Origin: Saccharopolyspora sp. SCSIO 74807
GTDB lineage: Bacteria; Actinomycetota; Actinomycetes; Mycobacteriales; Pseudonocardiaceae
Direction: 5' to 3'
NCBI RefSeq assembly: GCF_037023755.1
Contig: NZ_CP146100.1
Location: 3,168,001-3,232,000 of the forward strand
Length of the DNA stretch: 64,000 bases
Position 1 is the first letter of the stretch; each line of letters starts with the position of its first letter. The translations under genes were made by a program, and so were the position numbers. Below the pieces are notes generated by a model, which ran no database searches, had not been told where the DNA came from, and was given only the letters and a program-made list of their open reading frames with translations. Positions 1 through 7,485 of the stretch are shown in pieces.

Positions 1-535
1 GCGCCAGACCTTCCGCGCCGGACGCGCAGGCCGAGGCGGGCGAGTGCACGCCCGCGCGCGCCCGCAGTTCGATGCTGACGTGCGCGGCCGGGCCGTTCGG
101 CATCAGCATCGGCACGGTCAGCGGGGAGATCTTGCGCAGCCCCTGGTTCTCCAGCAGATCGTCCTGCTCCAGCAGCGTCATCGGGCCGCCGATGCCGGTG
201 CCCAGCGCGACGCCGAGGCGCTCCGGCTGGACCGGCTCGTGCTCGTCGGTCGGCATCTCGTAGCCCGCGTCGCTCCACGCCTGCCGCGCCGCGATCATCG
301 CGACCGCCTCGCAGCGGTCCAGCCGGCGCAGCTGCACCCGCGGCAGCACCTCGGATGGATCGACCGCCAGCGGAGCCCCGATCTTGGCGGGCAGGTCGTA
401 GGTCTCGACCCACTCCGCTTCGAGCCTGCGCGTCCCGCTGCGCCCGTTGAGCAGTCCGTCCCAGGTGGACGCGACGTCGCCGCCCAGCGGCGTCGTCGCG
501 CCCAGCCCGGTGACGACGACCTCGGTCGCCGTCAT
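1..535 (-). CDS. fabF: beta-ketoacyl-ACP synthase II (FabF/KasA type), 3' part outside window
   Basis: Condensing enzyme of FAS-II: it adds malonyl-ACP two-carbon units to growing acyl-ACP in the cytoplasm. The N-terminal 178 residues read from ATG at 535 (start MTATEVVVTGLG). They contain the thiolase-fold opening T-G-L-G-A-x-T-P-L-G and end near S-A-C-A-S-G-A, which holds the nucleophilic cysteine; the His-His part of the triad lies beyond the window edge. The start overlaps the acpP stop by four bases (ATGA), implying translational coupling in fabD-fabH-acpP-fabF. Family assignment is firm; KasA versus FabF subtype cannot be separated from the fragment. Confidence 0.95.
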   Translation of the reverse strand, partial: MTATEVVVTGLGATTPLGGDVASTWDGLLNGRSGTRRLEAEWVETYDLPAKIGAPLAVDPSEVLPRVQLRRLDRCEAVAMIAARQAWSDAGYEMPTDEHEPVQPERLGVALGTGIGGPMTLLEQDDLLENQGLRKISPLTVPMLMPNGPAAHVSIELRARAGVHSPASACASGAEGLA

Positions 536-771
536 GCGTTCTTGGTGATGTAGTCCACCGCATCACCCACGGTCTTCAGGTTCGCCAGCTCGTCGTCGGG
601 GATCTTGACGCCGAACTTGTCCTCGGCCTGGACGGCGATCTCCACCATCGACAGCGAGTCGATGTCCAGGTCGTCGACGAACGACTTCTCGACGGCCACG
701 TCCTCGGCGTCTACCCCGGCGACCTCTTCGACGATCCCGGCGAGTCCCTTGGTGATTTCCTCGTTCGCCAC
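532..771 (-). CDS. acpP: acyl carrier protein
   Basis: Carrier of FAS-II intermediates: 79 residues, acidic, with the D-I-D-S-L phosphopantetheine attachment motif (Ser39). The reading frame extends further upstream, but the GTG at 771 preceded by AAGGAAGG is the likely start because it gives the normal ACP length and N-terminus (VANEEITKG). It sits between fabH and fabF as in streptomycetes, and its TGA overlaps the fabF ATG. Likely under the control of the nearby FasR. Confidence 0.97.
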   Translation of the reverse strand: MANEEITKGLAGIVEEVAGVDAEDVAVEKSFVDDLDIDSLSMVEIAVQAEDKFGVKIPDDELANLKTVGDAVDYITKNA

Positions 772-838
772 GGTGGTTCCTTCCTTGTTGGTGCACCGCG
801 GAGCTGCGCCCGCGGCGGTACTGGTGAGCGCGATCGCG

Positions 839-1819
839 CTATGGGCAGATGACGACCTGGCCGCCGTAGGACAGTCCGGCCCCGAAGCCGACCAGGAGCA
901 GCACGTCCCCGCTGGAGATCTCGCCTGCCGACCGCATGTGGTCGATGGCGAGCGGGATCGAAGCGGCGGAGGTGTTGCCGGAATGCACGATGTCACGGGC
1001 GATCACCAGGTCGTCGCGGGCACCCTGGCTCTGCAGCTTCTTGGCGATCGCTTCCACGATGCGCAGGTTCGCCTGGTGCGCGACCAGTGCGTCCACATCG
1101 GACAGTTCGAGTCCGGCGAGTTCGACGGCGTGCTTGGCGACCGGCGCGATCTGCGTGGTCGCCCACCGGAAGACCGACTGGCCTTCCTGGTAGATGTACT
1201 TGCCATCGCGCAGGTAGATGGTGTCCACCAGATCGCCCGCGCTGCCCAGCGAGGCCGGCCCGATGCCGGGTTCGTCGGCCGGTCCGACCACGGCCGCGCC
1301 CGCGCCGTCGGCGAAGATGATGCAGTTCGCGCGGTCCTCCCAGTCCAGCCATTCCTGGAACCGCTCGGCGCCGATCACCAGCACCCGGCCCGCCGAACCG
1401 GCCCGCACCAGGTCCGATGCGGTGTTCAGCGCGTAGCAGAACCCGGCGCAGGCGGCGTTGAGGTCGAACGCGGCCGATGCGGTGATCCCGATCTGGTCGG
1501 CGACCTGCGCCGCGGCGTTCGGGATGCCGCCGGGCATCGTGCAGGTGGCGATGATCACCTGGTCCACGTCGGCCGGGGTCAGGCCCGCGTTCGCGATCGC
1601 CTTGGAACCGGCCTCGATGGACATCGTGACGACGTTCTGGTCGTCATCGCCGAGGCGGCGGCTGACGATCCCGACGCGCTGCTGGATCCACTCGTCGTTG
1701 GTGTCGACGACCTCGGCCAGGTCGTGGTTGGTCACCACCCGGTTGCCCTGGGTGCTGCCGAAGCCGAGCAGCTTGGTCGCCGCCGGGCCGGCGGACTGGC
1801 GCAGGGTGGGTGTGCTCAC
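839..1819 (-). CDS. fabH: beta-ketoacyl-ACP synthase III
   Basis: Initiates fatty acid synthesis by condensing acyl-CoA with malonyl-ACP; in actinomycetes it selects branched starters. The 326 residues contain the complete Cys-His-Asn triad: C124 in N-A-A-C-A-G-F, H248 in A-H-Q-A-N and N282 in S-G-N-T-S. The GTG start at 1819 overlaps the fabD stop (GTGA), so the two are translationally coupled; the longer open frame upstream is a shadow of fabD. Length is normal for the family. Confidence 0.97.
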   Translation of the reverse strand: MSTPTLRQSAGPAATKLLGFGSTQGNRVVTNHDLAEVVDTNDEWIQQRVGIVSRRLGDDDQNVVTMSIEAGSKAIANAGLTPADVDQVIIATCTMPGGIPNAAAQVADQIGITASAAFDLNAACAGFCYALNTASDLVRAGSAGRVLVIGAERFQEWLDWEDRANCIIFADGAGAAVVGPADEPGIGPASLGSAGDLVDTIYLRDGKYIYQEGQSVFRWATTQIAPVAKHAVELAGLELSDVDALVAHQANLRIVEAIAKKLQSQGARDDLVIARDIVHSGNTSAASIPLAIDHMRSAGEISSGDVLLLVGFGAGLSYGGQVVICP

Positions 1820-2766
1820 GCATCGCTCCCGGAGGTGTCGGCGCCGGTGCGGTCCGCGTCCAGCAGTTCGGCGACTTTGTCGAGGTCTTCGGGCTTTTTC
1901 AGCGCGACCGTCTTGGTGCCCTTGAGCTCGCGGCGCACCAGCCCGGTCAGGGTGCCCGCCGGGGGGAGTTCGACGACGGCTCCGACGCCGCGCTCGGCGA
2001 GGGTGCTCATGCAGGAGTCCCAGCGCACCGGGCGGGTGATCTGCTCGACCAGGCGGCGCACGATCTCGTCGGCGTCTTCCACGACCGCGCCGTCGGCGTT
2101 GGACAGCAGCGGCAGCTTGGGCGGCGCGGCCGCCGCGTCGTCGGCCTGCTTGCCGAAGGCGTCCCTGGCGGGGGCCATGAACCGGGTGTGGAAAGCCCCG
2201 GCCACCGGCAGCGGGCGGATCTTGGTGCCCGCCGGCGGTTCTTCGCCGAGCGCTTCCAGCGCGGGTTTGCGGCCTGCGGCGACGATCTGACCGGCACCGT
2301 TGCGGTTGGCCGGGTCCAGCCCGAGGCTCGTCAGGTGCTCCACCACGGCTTCCGGGTCGCCGCCCATCACCGCGGACATCGCGGTGGGCTCCAGCGCGCA
2401 CGCGGCCGCCATCTCCCGGCCGCGCACCGCGGCCAGCGCGACCGCGTCGTCCGGGGAGAGCACCCCGGCGATGGCGGCGGCGGCCAGCTCACCCACCGAG
2501 TGCCCGGCGACCGGAGTGTTGGCGGGGATGTCGTGGCGGCTGGTGAGATCCTGGGCTGCCAGCAGGGACAGCGCCACCACCAGCGGCTGGGTGACGGCGG
2601 TGTCCTTGATCTCGTCGGCGTCCGCGGTGGTGCCCAGCCGCTCCAGGTCCAGCCCGGCGCGCTCGGACCAGGCCTGCACGCGAGCGCGGGCGCCGTCGAG
2701 TTCGAGCCACGGCGCGAGCATTCCGGGCGACTGCGCGCCCTGTCCGGGGGCGAGAAGTGCGATCAC
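1816..2766 (-). CDS. fabD: malonyl-CoA:ACP transacylase
   Basis: Transfers malonate from CoA to ACP, supplying the FAS-II extender. The 316-residue protein starts V-I-A-L-L-A-P-G-Q-G-A-Q and has the nucleophile elbow G-H-S-V-G-E with Ser90. The GTG at 2766 gives the canonical N-terminus just before the GQGAQ oxyanion motif; a longer frame to 2832 has no family support, and the ribosome binding site is weak (GGCAGGT). It is the first structural gene of the fab operon, about 170 bases downstream of the regulator gene, the usual place for the FasR-responsive promoter. Confidence 0.95.
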   Translation of the reverse strand: MIALLAPGQGAQSPGMLAPWLELDGARARVQAWSERAGLDLERLGTTADADEIKDTAVTQPLVVALSLLAAQDLTSRHDIPANTPVAGHSVGELAAAAIAGVLSPDDAVALAAVRGREMAAACALEPTAMSAVMGGDPEAVVEHLTSLGLDPANRNGAGQIVAAGRKPALEALGEEPPAGTKIRPLPVAGAFHTRFMAPARDAFGKQADDAAAAPPKLPLLSNADGAVVEDADEIVRRLVEQITRPVRWDSCMSTLAERGVGAVVELPPAGTLTGLVRRELKGTKTVALKKPEDLDKVAELLDADRTGADTSGSDA

Positions 2767-2935
2767 ACCTGCCACTACACATGTCGCGGCGAGATCGGCG
2801 TGATGTCGCCACGGACGAAGTCCGGAGCGCAATCTTGTGGAGTGTCTACAACGACAGCCCCGATTCGGGCATCCTGGAACGCGAATCGTTGTTGAGGATG
2901 TCGGTCCGGTGACAGCTGGTTCAACAGCGGGAGAA

Positions 2936-4138
2936 TCACCAGAGCCCGCGGGCGCGGGCGAGCCTGCCCACCGACAACGCCACTCGCAGCACCAATCCGT
3001 CGCGGGCGTTCGACGGGGTGCGCCCGGTCAGCTCCGCCACTCGCCGCAGCCGGTAGCGCACGGTGTTCGGATGCACGTACAGCTGGCGCGCGCAGCTCTC
3101 CAGCACGCCGCCGAGTTCCAGGTAGGTGTCCACGGTCTCCATCAGCGCGCCGCCCGCGTCGACCAGCGGCAGCACGATGCCCTCCACCAGCTGCCGCTCC
3201 GCCTCCGGATCACCGGCCAGCGCGCGTTCCGGCAGCAGGTCCTCCGCCAGCACCGGGCGCGGCGCGGTCGGCCAGGCCACCACCGCGCGCAGGCCGGACA
3301 TCGCGTCGGCCGCGGAGCGGTGCGCCTCGGACAGGGTGGACACGGTCGGGCCGACCACGACCGGGCCCTCGTCGAACGCCTCGGTGAGCTTGGCCGCGGC
3401 TTCCTGCGTGGCCCGCTCACCGGAGGAACCGCCGAACACCACCACCAGGCGGGTGCCCTGCACGCCCAGCAGCACCGGGCGTCCGGCTCGGGCCGCGCGG
3501 CTGCGCACCTGGTAGACGATCGTCGGCGGGTCGTCGGAGGGAGCGGTGCCGACGACCACGGTGGCTTCCGAGCCCTGCTCCCAGCCGAGGGCGGCGGCGC
3601 GCGAGAGCAGCGACTCCTCCGGGTCGCCGCGCACGATACCGTCCACGACCAGCGCTTCCAGCCGCGCGTCCCAGGCGCCGCGGGCTTCCGCGGCCGCCGC
3701 GTAGGAGGTCGCGGCCGCGAACGCGATCTCCCGCGTGTAGCGCAGGATCGACTCGGTGAGCGCGGTGCGCTCGGCGTCGTGCGCGGCCAGTTCCGGCAGG
3801 CGCTGCTCGAACACGTCGATCGCGGCCCGCACCAGGTCCAGCGTCTGGCGCAGGCTCACCCAGCGGGACAGGTCCTTCGGCGCGGCGCGGAAGGCTTCGG
3901 CGGTCAGCCGGATCGCCTCGGTCGGGTCCTGCAGCCAGGCGACGAAGTTGGACACCCCGGTCTGGGTCACCAGCAGCACGCTCGCGCGTTGATCGGCGGG
4001 CAACCGCCGGAACCACGGCAGCCGCTGCTCCATCGCGCCGATGCTCGCGGTGGCCAGGTCCCCGGAGGCCCGCTCCAGGGCGCGCAGCGTGCTCGCGGAG
4101 ACCCGCTCGCCTGGATCACCTGCGCTTTCGGATTCCAT
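2936..4138 (-). CDS. fasR: PucR/CdaR-type regulator of fatty acid synthesis
   Basis: A 400-residue transcription factor encoded directly upstream of and codirectional with fabD. The central region (roughly 150-300) fits the GGDEF-like domain of PucR regulators; the C-terminal HTH (about 335-390) contains Y-V-H-P-N-T-V-R-Y-R-L-R, the family signature. In Streptomyces coelicolor FasR, in the same position, activates fabDHPF; that role is inferred here from synteny and family. Start is the ATG at 4138; no strong ribosome binding site is seen, so a slightly internal start is possible. Confidence 0.88.
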   Translation of the reverse strand: MESESAGDPGERVSASTLRALERASGDLATASIGAMEQRLPWFRRLPADQRASVLLVTQTGVSNFVAWLQDPTEAIRLTAEAFRAAPKDLSRWVSLRQTLDLVRAAIDVFEQRLPELAAHDAERTALTESILRYTREIAFAAATSYAAAAEARGAWDARLEALVVDGIVRGDPEESLLSRAAALGWEQGSEATVVVGTAPSDDPPTIVYQVRSRAARAGRPVLLGVQGTRLVVVFGGSSGERATQEAAAKLTEAFDEGPVVVGPTVSTLSEAHRSAADAMSGLRAVVAWPTAPRPVLAEDLLPERALAGDPEAERQLVEGIVLPLVDAGGALMETVDTYLELGGVLESCARQLYVHPNTVRYRLRRVAELTGRTPSNARDGLVLRVALSVGRLARARGLW

Positions 4139-4336
4139 GCGGCACAGAATCGCACGTCGGCCGAGCCCGTCGGCGAGGGTGCGGCGGGATGCGCTCGCGC
4201 TCGCCGGGCCGATGGCTACCGCGGCGTCGTGCAGGCTCCGTTCGCTGGTATTTCATCCGGTCGGGCGTGGTCAACGCGGCCGAAGGCGGGACAGGATGGC
4301 ACGCACAGCACGCGCACGCGCGGGGGAGTGATCGAC

Positions 4337-5281
4337 ATGGCGTTGCCGCTGGTGTGGCTCGCGGACGTGTTGCGGGCGGCCGGACTGACCGTCCAGGAGA
4401 CGCCCGGTTGGCAGCAGCGTGCCGCCGACTCCGGTGATCCGCCGGAACCGGTGGGCGTGCTGGAGCACCACACGGCCACCGAAGCCTCCTACGAGAACCC
4501 GGCGCCGAGCCTGGACCTGGTCGTGGAAGGACGCGAGGACCTGGCCGGTCCGCTGTGCCACGGGCTGATCGGGTTCGACGGGGTGGTGCACCTGATCGCC
4601 GCGGGCCGCGCCAACCACGCCGGGCGGGCCAAGGAGTCCGGGCCGGTGCCCGCGGGTGACGGCAACGTGCTCTACGTCGGCTTCGAGTGGGACTACCAGG
4701 GCGTCGAGCAGGGGCCGAGCCCGGAGCAGTACTCGGCGGCGCTGACCGCGACCCGGGCCGTGCTGGAGCACCTCGGCGCACCGCCCGAGGCGGCGCGCGG
4801 CCACAAGGAGACCAGCGTCACCGGCAAGATCGACCCCGGGCACGTGGATCTGGAACGCTTCCGCGCCGAACTGGCCAACACCCGACAGGAGGACGCCGAG
4901 ATGACCCCTGAACAGGACGCGATCCTGCGCCGCATCGAGAACGAGCTGCTCGGGCCGCGCGGACCGGAGGGTCAGATCACCGGGTGGAACACCATGCTAG
5001 GGCCGCGCACGCCGGTGGCGATGCTGGTGGACCTGGTCAACGTGCTGGTCGCGCGGGAAACGCCTGCTCCGCAGCAGAGCCCTGACCAGCAGCAGGACGG
5101 GCGGGCCGCGCCCGCCGGTGCGGTGCCGCAGCAAGCGCCCGCGCAGGACCCGGAGGCGATCAAGGCCGCGTTCACCGCGCTGCCGCCGGAGCAGGCGGCA
5201 CCGCTGCTGGCCGAACTCGTGCGCATCCAGGAATCCCGCCAGCTCTCCCCGGAGCAGCAGGCCCGCGCCACCAACCCCTGA
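4337..5281 (+). CDS. N-acetylmuramoyl-L-alanine amidase-like protein, no signal peptide
   Basis: 314 residues with an amidase_2/PGRP-type domain at about 1-185: H-H-T near residue 49, N-H-A-G-R-A, and a C-terminal G-H-K-E ... K-I-D-P-G segment, the arrangement of zinc amidases that cut the Ala-MurNAc bond of peptidoglycan. The rest is a Pro/Gln/Ala-rich tail. No signal peptide or membrane segment is seen, and the G-H-K-E/D-P-G form resembles actinophage endolysins, so it may be phage-derived or domesticated. ATG 4337 lies eight bases after GGGGAG; a GTG at 4328 would overlap that site. It diverges from fasR. Confidence 0.72.
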   Translation: MALPLVWLADVLRAAGLTVQETPGWQQRAADSGDPPEPVGVLEHHTATEASYENPAPSLDLVVEGREDLAGPLCHGLIGFDGVVHLIAAGRANHAGRAKESGPVPAGDGNVLYVGFEWDYQGVEQGPSPEQYSAALTATRAVLEHLGAPPEAARGHKETSVTGKIDPGHVDLERFRAELANTRQEDAEMTPEQDAILRRIENELLGPRGPEGQITGWNTMLGPRTPVAMLVDLVNVLVARETPAPQQSPDQQQDGRAAPAGAVPQQAPAQDPEAIKAAFTALPPEQAAPLLAELVRIQESRQLSPEQQARATNP

Positions 5282-5290
5282 TCGCGGTGC

Positions 5291-5336
5291 CGCACGAGCC
5301 GACCGCGCACGCACGAGCCGACCGCGCACGCACGAG
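5291..5336 (+). repeat. 19-bp tandem repeat, about 2.4 copies
   Basis: The unit CACGAGCCGACCGCGCACG starts at 5293 and 5312, and a third partial copy (CACGAG) starts at 5331. It fills the gap between the amidase stop and the dioxygenase start, so it lies in the leader of the dioxygenase gene. Function unknown. Confidence 0.85.
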
Positions 5337-5349
5337 AAACGACGGACCC

Positions 5350-6258
5350 ATGACCGAACCGACCACCGGACGTCCCTCGGCCCTGTTCGACGAACAGCGC
5401 TCTGCCGAGATCGTCGCGGGCAGCTTCGCGAACACCCCCGATCCCCGGCTGCGCGCGGTGCTGACGAAGCTGGTCGAGCACCTGCACGGCTTCGTCAAGG
5501 ACGTCGAGCCGACCCCGCAGGAGTGGCAGGCGGCGATCGGCTTCCTCACCGAGACCGGCCAGACCTGCACCGACACCCGGCAGGAGTTCGTCCTGCTCTC
5601 CGATGTGCTCGGGGTGTCGATGCTGGTCGACACGCTGAACCAGCGCAGCGGCGCGGAGCTCACCGAATCCACTGTGGAGGGACCGTTCCACGTGGTGGAT
5701 TCACCGCCGCGCGAACTCGGGGACGACATCGACCAGCAGGGCAAGGGAGAGCCCTGCCTGGTCACCGGCCGCGTGCTCGACCCGGCGGGCGAACCCGTCG
5801 GGGGCGCGAGCGTCGACGTGTGGCAGGCGAACGACGAAGGCTTCTACGACGTCCAGCGGCCCGGCGAGCTGCCCGAGCACAACCTGCGCGGGCTGTTCAC
5901 CACCGACGAGGACGGCCGGTTCTGGTTCCGCAGCATCGTGCCGAGGCACTACCCGATCCCGGACGACGGCCCGGTCGGCGGGATGCTGCGCGCCACCGCG
6001 CGGCACCCGAACCGCCCGGCGCACATCCACTTCGAGGTCTCTGCGCCGGGGATGCGGACGTTGACCACCCACATGTTCGTGGCGGGGACGCCGTACCTGG
6101 ATTCGGACGCGGTGTTCGGCGTCAAGCCCAGCCTGATCCACGAGTTCGCCACGGTCGACGACCCGCAGCGGGCCGCCGAAGCCGGCCTGCCGGTCCCGTT
6201 CCGGTGGGTCGACTTCCCCGTCACGATCGACCGGCTCGAACACGGCGCGCAAGAATGA
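5350..6258 (+). CDS. intradiol ring-cleavage dioxygenase, hydroxyquinol 1,2-dioxygenase type
   Basis: 302 residues. The N-terminal helical dimerisation domain (about 1-110) and the catalytic beta-domain fit catechol/hydroxyquinol 1,2-dioxygenases: T-V-E-G-P-F-H and G-R-V-L-D before the active site, then R-H-Y-P-I-P-D-D-G-P (Tyr ligand) and R-P-A-H-I-H-F (two His ligands) of the Tyr2His2 Fe(III) centre. Expected reaction is benzene-1,2,4-triol to maleylacetate. The next gene is a maleylacetate reductase, which supports hydroxyquinol rather than catechol as substrate. ATG 5350 is preferred to upstream starts that lie inside the tandem repeat. Confidence 0.9.
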   Translation: MTEPTTGRPSALFDEQRSAEIVAGSFANTPDPRLRAVLTKLVEHLHGFVKDVEPTPQEWQAAIGFLTETGQTCTDTRQEFVLLSDVLGVSMLVDTLNQRSGAELTESTVEGPFHVVDSPPRELGDDIDQQGKGEPCLVTGRVLDPAGEPVGGASVDVWQANDEGFYDVQRPGELPEHNLRGLFTTDEDGRFWFRSIVPRHYPIPDDGPVGGMLRATARHPNRPAHIHFEVSAPGMRTLTTHMFVAGTPYLDSDAVFGVKPSLIHEFATVDDPQRAAEAGLPVPFRWVDFPVTIDRLEHGAQE

Positions 6259-6336
6259 GCGCGGACGCCGGCGCCGTCGACGTGCCTGCCGCCGGCAGCA
6301 GTGCCCGGGCCGGGGAAGACGCTGAACGAGGAGACG

Positions 6337-7428
6337 ATGGCAGACCGCGCCACTGACGAGGCGGCCGCAGTAGCCGTGCACGAAACTCTCGCGACCCGGG
6401 TGCTGCTCGGCCGAGGATCCAGCGAGCGCATCGCCGACGAAGCCGCGCGGCTCGGCGCACGCCGGGCGCTGCTGGTGGCGGCACCGTCCGCCGCGGATTC
6501 CGCGGACCGGGCGGCCGAAGCGCTCGGGCAGCGGCTCGCGGCGCGTTTCGATCGCCCGGCCCCGCACACGCCGGTGGCGGTGACCGCGGAAGTCATGCAG
6601 CTCATCGGAGCCGGCGGTGCGGACTGCGTGGTCGGGATCGGCGGCGGCTCGGCGATCGGCCTGGCCAAGGCCGTCTCGGCGCGGACCGGGGCGTCCCAGA
6701 TCGCGGTGCCGACCACCTACTCGGGCTCGGAGGCCACGCCGGTGCTGGGCGAGACCGAGCAGGGCGTGAAGACGACTCGCCGCGATCCCGCGCTCGCCCC
6801 GGGCACGATCGTCTACGACCCCGATCTCACGCTCGCGATGCCGGTCGGCCTGACCCGCACCAGCGCCGTCAACGCGCTCGCGCACGCCGTCGAGGCGTTG
6901 TGGGCACCGGAAACCACCCCGGTCACCCGCGCGCTGGCCACCGAGGCCGCGAACGGAATCCTCGAAGCGCTGCCGGACGTGCTCGTCGCCCCGGAGGACC
7001 CGCAGGCCCGGGAACGCCTGCAATCGGCGGCTTGGCTGGCGGGCAGCTGCCTGGCGCAGGCCCGGATGGGGCTGCACCACCAGCTCGCGCACGCACTCGG
7101 CGGAACCTTCGACCTGCCGCACGCCGAGCTGCACACGATGTTGCTCCCGCACGTCATGGCGTTCAACCGGCGGTCCGCTCCGGCCGCGTTCGACCGGTTG
7201 GCCCGGTCTGCCGGTCCGGATCCGGTCGCGGCGGTCGCCGACCTGGCCCGCGGGTACGACGGGCCGAGGTCGCTGGCCGAGCTGGGCGTCGCGCGGGAGC
7301 AGCTGCGCGGGATCGCGGAACGGGTGGTGGCCGGTCCCTACCCGAACCCGCGGCCGCTGACCGTGGACGCGGTCGCCGAACTGCTCGACGAGCTGTGGCA
7401 GGGCAAGTTCCCCACCGGCGTCCGGTAA
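6337..7428 (+). CDS. maleylacetate reductase (iron-containing alcohol dehydrogenase family)
   Basis: 363 residues. Reduces maleylacetate to 3-oxoadipate with NAD(P)H, feeding the 3-oxoadipate pathway. Visible motifs are the nucleotide-binding G-I-G-G-G-S-A-I-G-L-A-K, P-T-T-Y-S-G-S-E, and the His-rich family segments A-H-A-V-E-A-L-W and H-H-Q-L-A-H-A-L-G-G. The metal-binding pattern is relaxed, as is usual for maleylacetate reductases. ATG 6337 follows GAGGAG. Codirectional with the dioxygenase 79 bases upstream, probably one transcript. Confidence 0.92.
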   Translation: MADRATDEAAAVAVHETLATRVLLGRGSSERIADEAARLGARRALLVAAPSAADSADRAAEALGQRLAARFDRPAPHTPVAVTAEVMQLIGAGGADCVVGIGGGSAIGLAKAVSARTGASQIAVPTTYSGSEATPVLGETEQGVKTTRRDPALAPGTIVYDPDLTLAMPVGLTRTSAVNALAHAVEALWAPETTPVTRALATEAANGILEALPDVLVAPEDPQARERLQSAAWLAGSCLAQARMGLHHQLAHALGGTFDLPHAELHTMLLPHVMAFNRRSAPAAFDRLARSAGPDPVAAVADLARGYDGPRSLAELGVAREQLRGIAERVVAGPYPNPRPLTVDAVAELLDELWQGKFPTGVR

Positions 7429-7485
7429 GGCGCGCCGGTCGTCTCGTGGCGCGATGTCGCGCGACCGCGCGATGTCGAGCCGCGA

